This document shows positions 44,801-55,680 of a stretch of DNA of 64,000 nt, piece after piece. The stretch comes from Agelas oroides. Taxonomy: Eukaryota > Porifera > Demospongiae > Agelasida > Agelasidae. The position numbers and the translations under genes were made by a program. The DNA lies in the NCBI GenBank assembly GCA_949130485.1, contig OX422204.1:5084015-5148014 (forward strand), written 5' to 3'. Under the pieces are notes generated by a model, which saw only the letters and a list, made by a program, of their open reading frames with translations, had not been told where the DNA came from and searched no databases. Each line of letters opens with the position of its first letter. The first letter of the stretch is position 1.

Positions 44801-45829
44801 GAATATAAGCCCCCCCCCCCCCCACTTTAGGCGGGATGTAGTGTACAAAATGGGGGGGCGTATTAACGGGACACTACGGTATTTGCAGAACCTGTGAAGT
44901 GACCTAAACTAGATCGAATCAAAGGAACATTTTTTATGTTGTGAAGTGAAATCACCACAAATAATATACGACACTATCTTTTATTAAAAGGTTTATTGTT
45001 TAACTTTCCATGCAGCTCAAAGTTTTTTTTGTATTACACTACAATGTAATGCTTTCCCATACAGCATGAGAGTGTTGCAATTGTGCTGATTCTGACAACA
45101 GTTCTACAGTGTGTTTCCCATTATGGTTGGCATGCTGCCGTTGGTGATATTGACCTGGAGCTTCTTCTCATGACCACGGTTTACTCCCACTTGGAAAAGC
45201 TCTCTATAACCTCAAAGGCCCTACTCGCATTCATGCCAGGTAACCTAGGTGGTTGAGGTGCCACTTAGCAGAGAGCAACTCAGCCTTATTGTGAAGCAAC
45301 TGTCAACAGCTACCACAAGTACCAAGTCTACATCTAGCACGGAGTATAGTGTACAAGAACTTTTGTTGATTATCAAGGCAATAACCAGAGTACAGGACAA
45401 TTGTACTGGTCTCCTGGAAGAAGGAGTGGAAGAAGTATTGGAGGGTTTGATAGAGCAAGATGATGAAATAGCAAATGCTATTGCAGCAGAAATAACCTGC
45501 TGGATTGCTAATGCTGGCACAGAAGCTGTTAATATGGAAAAGGAAGTAAGAGAAGGTTTCAGTGGAAGCAATTTTGGTGAGTTGTGTTAATTTCCCTTGT
45601 TCTCTGGTCCCCACTTTAAAGTGATGAATGTTGTGTTGATGTGGTCTACCTGCCTTTGACTTTTATGGTAATGTTGATTTGATATAGCTTAGGTGCCGAG
45701 GTACTACTGCTTGGGGAGGGGGGTCCACAGACTCCACATTCAAATAATGTACTAGACTTCATCACTGAGCACTCCAAAGATAGCCAGGAACCCAAACATT
45801 CACGGGATCGACAGTACTCGACTTCACCT
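41870..45829 (+). CDS. 5' part of a large helical-repeat gene
   Basis: Exons 41870-42326, 43317-43471, 45065-45239, about 45274-45576 and 45693-45829 join in frame by GT-AG. The start ATG 41870 opens MDLHAVLTGVLTQFDAEGPE. The protein is alpha-helical and Leu/Ala-rich (LPLLLQLTEELADENPSLGI, LLAVGIASFVGGQF), like ARM/HEAT-type solenoids. A later segment (EELLEGVEEVLEG-like, then DDEIANAIAAEITCWIANAG) repeats the pattern. The join between exons three and four needs an intron of only 34 bases or a one-base indel. The second HIRAN element lies in the intron between exons two and three. A short inverted-repeat fragment (CTCCTGAGAGCCTGGCCC) sits directly before the start. I do not recognise a family. 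It is probably continued by 56758-64000, since strand, style and phase are compatible, but the linking exon was not found. Confidence 0.65.
44119..44879. mobile_element. TIR element carrying a HIRAN gene, copy 2
   Basis: Same ends and TA flanks as 34025-34794. Length is 761 versus 770 bp; visible differences are an 8-base gap near 44756 and poly-C length. It lies in an intron of the large plus-strand gene. Confidence 0.9.
44359..44721 (-). CDS. HIRAN-domain protein, second copy
   Basis: The protein from MATTFRIES to the C-terminal KLAA is the same as that of 34262-34624. The preserved frame in both copies implies recent mobilisation or selection. The 5' side differs by an upstream deletion that joins extra codons in frame (open from 44796), but the conserved start is at 44721. 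Confidence 0.8.
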   Translation of the reverse strand: MATTFRIESTVRGHHVYKAAWSPYIGEELPVQREVNNIHDDFAVAVLKNGNTVGHVPREISRVCWYFLHKSGSEMTCIVNGDRRRSEVDGKGLVVPCVYIFRGKQKHLDRLINLFAKLAA

Positions 45830-47169
45830 GTAAGAAACTTGCTCTATGGTTTATTATGTACACACGAGTTGTAGTTGGCACATGGGCACCCCCCACCCCC
45901 CCCACATCCACCTCGTGTCTATGTCACATGATAAGTGTTTCCAGGTCTTCCCCGTTTTCTTTATTTTGCCGCTCTTCTGCTTCTGTGTATTATACTGAAT
46001 GCAAACCGAAGAACAAAAAACAGGGGAGGCCTGGGAACGAGACTATAGTTATTAGAGGTATCAGAGGCTAAATGCATAAGACAACCAGAGAGGAAGCTGG
46101 CCAGACAAGCTTACAACCCTCATCCTGCAGATAGTAACCACTGAATATCTGTGAGGAAGTTACCTGCTTGTATTATAAGAGCATGGGAAGTTAAATCATC
46201 CTTTTGAATTGTAATTGTAGTGGCTTCTGAGGTCAGAGTTTATTTTGCCAATATAGAGGCTAATTGCATAAGCAACCTGAGAGGAAGCTGGCCCAGACAC
46301 ATAGCCTCGTTCCCAGGTCCACTACAGACCACAATGACCTTTCATAACCACTGTCTCTTCAGCTTCTCTGCACTCTGTGGTTAAAACAACGAACTCCTTT
46401 TTACAGTGGGCCCCTAGTGATCTGTGCTTCATAAAAACACGGGTCCCTGTTTCGTTACTCACCTTTAATCCTGTATGAAATTTTAGTTCACTATAAATCA
46501 CATTCTGTTATTGATCAGTTTTCTACATGCATGTGTTATTCAGTTTAGCTGAAGAAGTTACAGGGTTTGCAGAATCTTTGCAACACGCAAATGCAGGGCC
46601 GTTGAAGTGCCCAGCTGTGTTTGATTGATAATTAAGTGGCTGTTAACAATGGTACCTCCTACATAGTCACATAATTAGGTAAAGGGTGAGTCATGTTACA
46701 TAACCGCCCGGGTGTAAACTTTGACTTCCATATAAGGAACGCAATACATTTTTCGCTTTACGTATTCTGTTGCAAAGATTCTGCAAAACCCTGTACGCTA
46801 TTGCTAATACTATACAGTAGTCTTTTATACATGAATGTGTGTTGTACAGTTCACCATGTGTAACCCATTTTTGGGAGTCTACAGGAGGCACGTGCTACCA
46901 AGGAAACTACCTGCACTCATGCTCAGACTTGAGTACACGACAAGATGCGAAATAAAAGATCTGCGTAATTACACCACATAATATAAATAAGCTACACAAG
47001 CCAGAGGAAGCGTTAGACATCCTGGAGATTTGTTAGTGTTGTGGTGCACTTACCCCAGGAATGAAACTTTCAACAAGCATGGGAAAGTGGTGTTAAGTAA
47101 GAAAACTATAAACGGTCTCCGTGTTTGCTGCACATTTTTTCGTTCATTGCAAACACGTGTGCAGTAGTA
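45830..47169. other. Intron-like region, fragments of small elements
   Basis: Contains the right end of a TAGCCTCG-type element (GGCCTGGGAACGAGAC, 46028-46043), a lone left end (TAGCCTCGTTCCCAGG, 46304-46319), and the start of the repeat family of 53.2 kb (ACACAAGCCAGAGGAAGCGT at 46997). No exon was found to link the two halves of the large gene. Confidence 0.45.
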
Positions 47170-48022
47170 CAGTGGAACTCAGCTTAATGGACACCCCTCA
47201 ACAGCGGACACCCACGATATAAGGCCCCAATTCGTTGATTATTAGTTTCTCATCAGCCGCCCGCATGGATTTTCTGCGGTAAATTTGTCACCATTATTTT
47301 TATTTTCGTATACTAACGACGTAGTAACGAATCGGATAAGCGTAGCAATGAACGTAACGCTAACAATTTATTTTTTAAGTCCCTACGTACATGTTTTTCT
47401 ATTGCACAGCATCCAAAAGAACCCTTCTGCAATGGCGTATGGGGAGCGCTGATCCTCCTGGCATCATATTTGTTGGGTTCTTTCGTGCGAAATATCTGCT
47501 GGCTATTGCTAAATACATAATGGTAATACCCGCCCGCCCGCATTGTGTGCAGGGGAAGCACCGGATGAGAAACTAAAAGTCAACGAATTGTGGCCTAACG
47601 GACAATTCTGACAGTCCCGACTGTCCTTCCATTCACTTCAATACTTAAGCAACCCTTGAATAGCGGACACCCCCGCTACTACGTATAACGGACAGTTTTT
47701 GCGGTCCCAATTGTATGCAAACAATGCTTAACGACCCCGATTTAGCGGACACTCGTCGATCTTTTCAGCAGGATTGTCCACCATCGCCGCTGGAGTTAAC
47801 AACTTGACATTAGATTAGCATTGTTACTCATAATACTAGCCTCTGCTTAGCCTTCCCTGCCAGCGTACAGCAAAAGAAAGCTCTGAAAACACAGCCACAT
47901 TGTCCTCAACAGCCCGATTTCGCAGTACCACGCCTACCGGAAATATACCGGAAGCCCCTGAGTTAGGGACATCTCGCTATAGGGGACAAAGTGTTGGTGT
48001 CCGTTATAGAGGGGTTCCACTG
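47170..48022. mobile_element. MITE with CAGTGGAAC ends, TA target (mariner-like)
   Basis: CAGTGGAACTC... and ...GGGGTTCCACTG are inverted and flanked by TA. Internal GCGGACACCC / GGACA repeats. Another element (47223-47595) is nested inside. Confidence 0.85.
47223..47595. mobile_element. TAA-targeting MITE nested in the mariner-like MITE
   Basis: The inverted ends GGCCCCAATTCGTTGA and complement continue through TTAGTTTCTCATC. TAA flanks both ends. Harbinger-like by target. Confidence 0.8.
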
Positions 48023-48249
48023 TAATATTATGTCTAGCTCACTCAAGTCAAGTGGGTGCTCTGTAAACAATACAAGTGCTAGGTGAAGGCAGTCCACAGT
48101 ACTGTTATTTCATACGCTAGCCTGCGAAGCCCTGCAATCCAACCTTCTAAAAATTGAATAAGTGTTTAGATGTCAGCAATTAGCTTGGAGGCCTTAAAAG
48201 GTTGCAGCACTTTGCAGGCTAGCTTGTGTAAAGGTAGTGAAAAGGATAA

Positions 48250-48320
48250 GATGAGGTGGCCTAATGGGTAAGACAGTAGACTCTCAAACCAAATGTCGGG
48301 GATTCGAACCCACCAGCGTG
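48250..48320 (+). repeat. tRNA-like promoter (possible SINE head)
   Basis: TGGCCTAATGGGTAAGAC resembles a pol III A box and GGGGATTCGAACCC a B box, about 46 bp apart. The acceptor and anticodon stems do not pair, so this is not a working tRNA. A degenerate tRNA-derived SINE is the best reading. Confidence 0.4.
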
Positions 48321-48678
48321 TAGCTTTTTTCAAACTATTTTAGATCCATACATACATATTAATAGGTTCAATTTAGCTAGCTCTGTGTGGCACCCCTAGG
48401 CAACATTCCGTTCATTGGTCCTCAAGAATATGATTAGTGGTGTCATGTTTGTTCTGTGGTAGCACTGGATTGGGTTGACTTGACAAATGTAACATGTAGA
48501 ATATTCATAGGTTCAGTTATGTGCAGCATCTTAAAGGACCCGGGTAATATATAACACCCCAAGATGCAACTTAAGGTTACGATCAACTGCGCCGAAGGCT
48601 GTTGGCATAGTAAATTTATTGCTTTAATATTTTGTAAACCGTAAATGATATTTATCTCAAACAAGTTACAGTCCAACA

Positions 48679-49003
48679 TAGTCTCGTGACCAGCCGGAAA
48701 AACCTACGGAAAATCCGTCTGGTAAGATAAGGCGCATTTCTTGGGCTTTTGCACACGTCAGCAAGGTTTGAATGCGGCTGGCGCTGACCATATATGGAAG
48801 TTCTCGCCTCTAAATGGCTTCAATTATCACCAATTAGCATCCGCACAAGCGTTAGGGCGCTAATGGGCCGCTAGAGTAATTGGACATGCTACAATTTGAT
48901 TGGCACGTTCAAATAACTCCGTCGTAAGTAGAAAAGCCCAGGAATCCAGCCTTACTTTTACCAGACGGATTTTCCGTAGGTTTTTCGCCTGGTCACGAGA
49001 CTA
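48679..49003. mobile_element. 325-bp MITE with TAGTCTCGTGACCAG ends and 9-bp duplication
   Basis: The inverted ends continue through AAAACCTACGGAAAATCCGT. AGTCCAACA flanks both ends (48670-48678, 49004-49012). The TAG-CTCG start resembles the TAGCCTCG family and has the same duplication length. Confidence 0.9.
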
Positions 49004-49744
49004 AGTCCAACAGCATATGAAGGAAATATATTATTCAGAGAGAAATAAGCTTCTGTTTAAAAACGCCCCAACACATTCGAACCAGCAATTAGCCGCACCG
49101 CTCGAACACTTTTGTGCCAAATTACTCCGCGACTGTAAAGAGTTCGATCCTGATTTTTTTCTTGCACTACTTCACGATATTTACTAGGTCGGCACGTGAA
49201 GATATCTGGCGCTTTATGTATACTTTTAGTAATATTTGTAGGAATTTAACTGCTTTACGCCTAAGAAATGCGCTTCGGAGCGTAGAATCTTCAATTCAAG
49301 TCCAATTTTCGATATTTCTTTACGTGCCGCCCTGCTAAATACACTGTGCTACCAGTACAACACACCAGAACACTGAAGAAACGCTGTCCTTGCCTTATAT
49401 TTGGCGCAAGGATAAGCGATCTGCTTTCGAATTACGGCAAGGCCTCGAGCATCGCCAGTGAGTTTGGAGACGCGCGTTCGGGCAGCGTCCGCAATAAATA
49501 ATTATTGTGTACTACGTCAACTATTTTATTTTTGTTGGTGATGCCAAAATAAAAACACGTCAACTATAATTGCTTACGTAAACAATTGGCCCTTGCATGC
49601 ATTTCACAGTTTCGAAACAGTTGATCGTAACCTTCAAGGACCCGCGTAAATAATCCAAAAATCTTTTTATATATAAAATACGAGGAAGGACTTGTTAGGG
49701 TTAAAAATATATATAAAACAAGAGAGGAAAAAACTGCAGAAGCA
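49004..49744. other. No gene; 3' flank of the retrotransposon
   Basis: Contains CAGTTGATCGTAACCTT at 49620, the inverse of AAGGTTACGATCAACTG at 48572. The pair suggests an older foldback of about 1 kb that encloses the 48679 MITE. Confidence 0.45.
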
Positions 49745-52700
49745 ATATAGTTTATTAGGGCAGGTGAAAACTGTTCAACAGGTGGATGTGAGGCTGGCTT
49801 CCACCCTCACCAGATCCACTGGCGGGGCTCTGACAGGAAAGCCTGAATGTGAGCGGGCTCCCCGGATGCATCTGATTGAGGATCTCAAGAGTGAGAAGGT
49901 GAGACGGCACCTCAGCCAGGCCATCGTGGAGTTGTCCCACTTTGAAGCGAGGAGTGATGCAAGCCTCTTGTAGAATGTCTTGGCCTCGTTTCCGAGTCCT
50001 CCTGTCGCTGAGAAGATCAAAGGCGTGAAGGAAGCATGCTCAATATCTCTGCTCATAGGAATTCTTCTTCAGCCTTTTGTGTCTCCTGTAGCATGAGGCA
50101 AGGTTGCTGTTTCTGTTGGAAGGAGCATGAGGGTTGAAGACCTTCACGTCACAGAAGGATCTCTCGTACCTGCCCCCCCAAAAGCCACTCATGGCGACAT
50201 CCAGTCTGGCTCCATCCTGTATGTTGGTTGAGGCCCTGTGGAAGATTTCTCCTGAGATAGGTTGCAAGTCTGGCTCGATGCTGACTTTGTGACATACTTC
50301 CGTCAGCAGGGAGGCAGTCAGGTCTCTTATCTCGTTGTGGCGAATCGTTGGGAAACCACCTTTGGGACAGGATAGGGCGTGCTCCACTGAAAACGCTGAA
50401 CTACAGGCACAGTACTGAGGTGTGCGATTGGGTTTCCAGCCATACATCAAGGCGAGAGCGTCATGGAAAGCACTCTTATGTAGGGTGAATCCGAATTCTT
50501 CCACCGGAAGGGTCGTTAGCCAGGTAGAAGCACCCTTTGCAGAGGCAAGTTCCATGGCCCGTTTTTGGGAGTCAGGTAGGATCTGCTTTAAGGTCTCGGA
50601 TTGTTGTTCCGACTGCTGACATCTGAGCTTGTGAACTTCAGACCTGGCAGCAACTTGACTAGCCCACATGTCATAGGAGTAAACTGGAACCTTGGCAAGG
50701 ATAGCATCTTTTAGGGGCTCCGAGATCCTGGTTGACGCTGAAAAGATCGATTCTGTGTCAGTGGCTGGATTAGAAACGGCTATGCCTCCTAGCCTGGCTG
50801 GCAGAGCAAGAAGGTTCCTTTCCAAATCATTGGGTGGAGCTCTGTCGGTCAGCACGGGAATCAGCTTCATTCTTATGATGTCCTCCAATGGCTGAAGCAG
50901 GTGCCCAATTTCCGGAGTTGTTCTAATTAGGTAAGACCAAATCGATGTCAGGCCATGCTTGAAAGCAGAGTACGCAGCATGTGGTTGTGTTTTTGCAAAG
51001 CAGGCAAGACTGTCCAGCTCTGCAGCCCAGAGCTTCACTTTGTCTTCCACAAATGATTCAATAAAAGCCCTAGATCCAATAGGAGACCCGAGGTAGGGTC
51101 TTCCACAAGATGTAACTTTCACTCCGGTGCCTGAAAAGGCTTCAATGGCTTTCTGGTGATGGGCTTCCTTGGTGATAAGCCATGTCTTTGAGGCATTGGC
51201 ATAGTAGCCAAAACCAGGCCCTAGCTCGACAAGCTTATCCCACCATAAGAGAGTCTGATCAATCCGCCCCATGCCAGCAGCATCATCTGCGTACCATACC
51301 TGGTTGACAGTTGCATTTAGCCTTTTGATCAGTGGGATTGTGGCAATGGCATACATCGGCATAGCAAGAGGATCTCCTTGGGTGGTACCCTCTCTTGACT
51401 TGATTACGTCGCCATCCACAAGGAGATCAGCCTCAGCTCTGTAGGAATTTATCAACACAGTGGCCAGAGCTGGGCACAGGCGCCTGATGTTCCTGAGTGC
51501 TGTCTGCCTGTTAAGGGCATTGAAAGCGTTGCTAGCATCCACCAGGAGAATTTCTTCGCACTCATTGAATTCAAAATAGGAACGGATGGCATGAACTGCA
51601 GCCTCTGTGCCACTGATCTGACCGGCACATAATTGCAAGGAGCCAGCCATGTCAAGGACGTCACTTCGGATGGTCATCAGGATCGCTTTGGCAATTATGC
51701 GTCTCGCTGTGTCACAAACTCCAATTGGTCTGACACCCGGATTCTTGTCAAGTGCGATCAAACGGCAAGCCAAGAAGGGAGCAACTGAAGCTGGATCAAC
51801 GAATTGTGTACATAGGCGTTTGGCCACTTCAGCTAATGCCTGGCAGAGATCTCTGGAGGCTTGTTGGTGGCAAGTACATAGCCTTCTCCAACTGTAGGCA
51901 TCCAACCCAGAAGGTCCAGCGGACCCTGATGTCTTTAGGGCAGCTGTCCTGATCAGGGTGCCATCAATGGGATCGAACAGGATGTCATGTACCGGGGGGG
52001 CCTCATCAGCAACCACAGACTTGGGGTCAGCCGGTTGGCCGGGGGGGTGTTTGTCAAGCAAGACTTCTCTTACAGTCATGGTTGCACCAGGTCCGCTGGG
52101 TATCTGATCGTCAAGCTGCATCACTCCACCCTTCTCCTTGTTCCTTAAATGGTCAAGTGCTGCTTTTGTCTTCCCTTGAAACATTTTCTTTGCAAATGCT
52201 CTTGCTGGATCAGAAGCCATCTCCTTGGAACTTGAAGGTGCTGTTGGTAAGCGACACTGAATTGTTCTTCCTTCCGATAGGAGCTCAGCCAAATTACCAT
52301 CCAGCCACAAAGTCATCCTTCTCTCAAGGCAGGCAACATGGTCTTTGTTCTTGGAAGAGCGAGAGGGTTTCTGCAGGGCAAGGATGGGGAGGACCGTGGC
52401 AGCTTTCAGAGCAACGCCTTCCAGGGCAGAGCGAGTTGCAAAGGCTTTGTATAATTTTGCGAGCTCAGAGACAAAGTGCTTTTCGGCCTTTCCTTGTGGC
52501 AGCTTGAATAGATTAGGTCTCCAATGTCTGATCTCCATGTATGTTTCATCTAGTGCTTGTCTGAATGATTCGGAATTGTGGCTTCCCCATGTAAATGTTG
52601 GATTGGATGCTGGAGTAAAAGAGGGGAGATCCACATCTCTTACAGATCCAGACATAGGAGTCAAATATGTGATGTGTGAGTGAGCGGGGGAGTGAGGGGT

Positions 52701-52961
52701 GCTGGTTGGGGTAAGGGTGGGAGGAGTGTCATCATGTGACCCATTTGGGGAGGCATTCAATGAGGGTGTGGTTGTAGGAGTCCCGGAGGGTTGGTCAGGT
52801 GGGGAAGAACCAGTATCGTTGGCGACGTTCAAACAGTGACCGAGGCGACTGGGCAAACAACTTTGGCAAGGCTTGCCAGCCTTTACACAGGCACAGTTGC
52901 GACAGCTGCCAGTTCTGTTACATCGGCAACAGTTTACCATCTTCCCTCCCGTGGGCGTCAA
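49745..52961 (-). pseudogene. Non-LTR retrotransposon ORF with Cys cluster, reverse transcriptase and endonuclease-like end, frameshifted
   Basis: One frame runs 973 codons (52961-50040). The N-terminus has a Cys cluster (CCRCNRTGSCRNCACVKAGK, then CxxCLPxxxGxC). The reverse transcriptase core follows: ALDKNPGVRPIGVCDTARRI, the LLVDASNAFNALNRQ motif with the first catalytic Asp, SREGTTQGDPLAMPMYA, and the active site WYADDAAGMG near residue 555. A later zinc-like motif reads CACSSAFSVEHALSCPKGGF. The C-terminus has DGARLDVAMS and SFCDVKVFNP, which look like the Asp and D-x-K of a restriction-like endonuclease. The frame breaks near 50050 and resumes in another frame (ASFTPLIFSATGGLG to about 49775), where the family's conserved tail continues. 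A minus-strand AATAAA lies at 49751-49756. No LTRs are seen. The exact clade (R2/NeSL-like or other) is undecided. It sits in the large gene's central gap, opposite strand. Confidence 0.75.
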
Positions 52962-54346
52962 TTGGAATCAGGAGTGCGACCAACAGTTCTCAGATGGTTT
53001 CACGTTTTTCAAAGACAGAGAATTCCTTTTTGGACAGAGAATCCCTTTTTTGGAGCCTTCAACGTTCCTGCTTTCAACGTTCCTGCTTTCCCGTCTTTGT
53101 ATTTTAACTTTGCCCAATTCCAACCTCCTCTGGGTACAGTACAAAATTGCTCGATTCAGACCCCAATCGTTGTGACGTCACGTGACGTCACGTTAATATA
53201 ATACACAAGCCAGAGGAAGTGTTGGACATCCAATCTGAGTTGATATTCGTTAATGGCATGGTGATAACTTACCCCATGAATGACACTTTGGTACACCAAC
53301 AACTCTCCCTTCACCAGCTACACCACTGTCACCCCTCACAGCGACTCCCGAAGCGATTTTTCCGCTTACGTGACGTCACACGTTCAATATACCTACGTAT
53401 AAAATCATTGCGTGTATTGAGCGCGCTACCGTGCTTCGGGCTGATATTACGCGCGTATTGCGCGAATATAAAGCAGGTGAAGGGGTGCCTCGCTATTCAC
53501 GATTTGATAAACTGATGTCTGGCTCCTCCCTTGAGGGTAAAGCTTTTTTAAGATCAATATTAAGCCATAAAACTCTGAACTCTAAGTCTTCCTACTTCAG
53601 CTAAATTTGCAGCACAAAACCCTGATCTCTTAAGCCTTCTACTTCAGGTCTTGTAGCTAAGTAGCAGTGAACTTTTTTTCCTAAAGCCTATATACTAGCA
53701 AAGATTTTATCTACGTACAGCACTGAACTCTAAAGTGTTCGAGCCAAGGTAAACCTGCAGCACTAATCTTCCGTGAGCATCTAGGGGTGCGGTTACTTTG
53801 CTCGATATAATATAATACACAGGCCAGAGGAAGCGTTGGACATCCAATCTGAGTTGATATTCGTTAATGGCATGGTGCACTTAGTCCAGGAATGAAACTT
53901 TGGTACACCAACTAGTCTCCCTTCACCAGCTACACCACAACACCCCTCATAGCGAGTCCCGAAGCGCTTACGTGACGTCACGCGTTCAATATGCCTACGT
54001 ATAAAATCATTCCTACATGTATTGAGCGCGCTACTGTGCTTCAGGCTAACAATACGTGCGTAACGCGCGGGCATAAGCAGGGGAAGGCATGCCTTGCTAT
54101 TCACGATTGATAAACTTATGTCTGGCTCCTCCCTTGAGGGTAAAGCTTTATAAAGAAGCCTTATGCTAACGTAAAGCCTTTTAGCTGAATACCAGTGAAC
54201 TGCATTTTGATTAGATAAAGTTTTTAGATAAATAGTGCTTACCTCACATTGTGTCAAATATGATCACACATGCAGTAACATGGTGCTTGGTCCACGTGTG
54301 TTTTGTGCTGTTCATAAGTAGCATGCAGTGAACTGCGTTCTGCTAA

Positions 54347-54707
54347 GGCCACTACAAATTGGATAATAGTTTCCCGTCCTGGTTAAGGATGCAATAGCAT
54401 GCGGGCGGGCGGGTTTTTTTATTATTCATTACAGATGTGGTAAAGGAAATACAAACCACAAAGTACTAAAACATGGTCACTAAGAGTCTTGTATACATGC
54501 AAACCTCCAACAGCTGTACATGCTACACACAGCAAGGCCCGAAAAAGCGAAAGAAAGTAGCACATGGACTAGACCGTAAATAATTTTGAATAGATAACGT
54601 CATAATTCGTTATAATAGAAGATTACCACAATAATAAAAATATTAGGCGGGCTCATGAAGGGCATGCGGGCGGTGGACGGGAAACTATTATCCAATTTGT
54701 AGTGGCC
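54347..54707. mobile_element. TAA-targeting MITE, GGCCACTACAAATTGG ends
   Basis: Inverted ends run GGCCACTACAAATTGGATAA through GTTTCCCGTCC. TAA flanks both ends. A GCGGGCGGGCGGG run lies inside the left end. PIF/Harbinger-like by target. Confidence 0.9.
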
Positions 54708-54829
54708 TAAAGCCTACTACCAAAGTTTTTACCTACATACCACTGAATTCTAAAGTGTTTGAGCCAAGGAAAACCTGCAGCACTATTGCTTATGAGCATC
54801 TTGGGGTGCGGTTACTTTGCTCATAATAT

Positions 54830-55680
54830 ATTACACCCCAAGATGCAACTTAAAGGACCCGCGTAATATAAATAATATATAATATAATATAATTATTTTG
54901 TCACCATATTGGAAGCCCTACAAAAAATACATATATATACCTACGTATAAAAACTAAAAAATATATATATAATTGCCGAGCGCCTTAGCGCGGGGCTACT
55001 AATCTTGCAGTGCGTGTTCTCGGTTGGCGGGGTGTGGCTTTGACTTCCGTCCCGCTTTAGGAATGCAATTTGTCACGCTTTAGGAATACAATTTGTCACG
55101 CTTTAGGAATGCAATTAAAGGTGTGGCTTGTGCGCAAACATCCGTCCCGCTTAGGAGTGCAATTAAAATATCCTGTTTACAAAAAGTTTTGTACACTTAC
55201 GTAAGTTTATCGTTCTCAGCGCTGTAGCGGCGCTAGCGGTCTCATTGTCGCGACGTCAAAATGGCAAAAATTGTGATGGGAGCGAGGAAGAAAGAGCTAG
55301 GAGCCTGGCGCGAAAACGGAAGAGAAGACAGCGAGCGTAAATGCAGCCACAACGCCGTGAAGTCCGCGTCGAGTACGAGAGAGAGAGCAGCAGTGCCTAG
55401 CGAAGCAAATAAAGCGCGTGGTCGTCTTGAGAAACGACCATATCCTCGCGTTCTGTGCGGTTCGAAACCGCGCTCACATCCTCAAACTCTTTCAACGTAG
55501 TACGTACGCTTTGCCCTCCTTCTTACACTTTTCACACTTCGTTGCACATGCATGACCGGCCAGACCGACAGTCCCAAAAGCACGTGCCACGCCTACTAAC
55601 TAATCCACACGTGTTGGTTCAAAGGTCATTGAGATGCGCGCGAGGCATACACTGCGAATACGTACACCTAGTATAATATA
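54830..55680. other. No gene; small tandem repeat and CpG-rich segment
   Basis: (AATAT)n at 54865-54890; TCACGCTTTAGGAATACAAT repeated three times at 55050-55115. The open frame 55261-55500 is basic and CpG-rich but shows no motif. Confidence 0.5.

Noticed and set aside
48250-48320. Functional tRNA gene
   Set aside because: Acceptor and anticodon stems do not pair; only the internal promoter boxes are recognisable.
49088-49162. Second pol III-like unit (GAGTTCGATCC followed by T-run)
   Set aside because: The A box does not match the consensus; B-box-like sequence alone occurs by chance.
50422-52683. Several plus-strand frames of 60-140 codons
   Set aside because: Shadows of the 973-codon reverse transcriptase frame on the minus strand.
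52961-53170. LTR at the start of the retroelement
   Set aside because: No matching direct repeat at the other end near 49.7 kb; the element is of non-LTR type.
55261-55500. Basic 79-codon frame in the CpG-rich segment
   Set aside because: No domain, no splice evidence, and composition explains the open frame.
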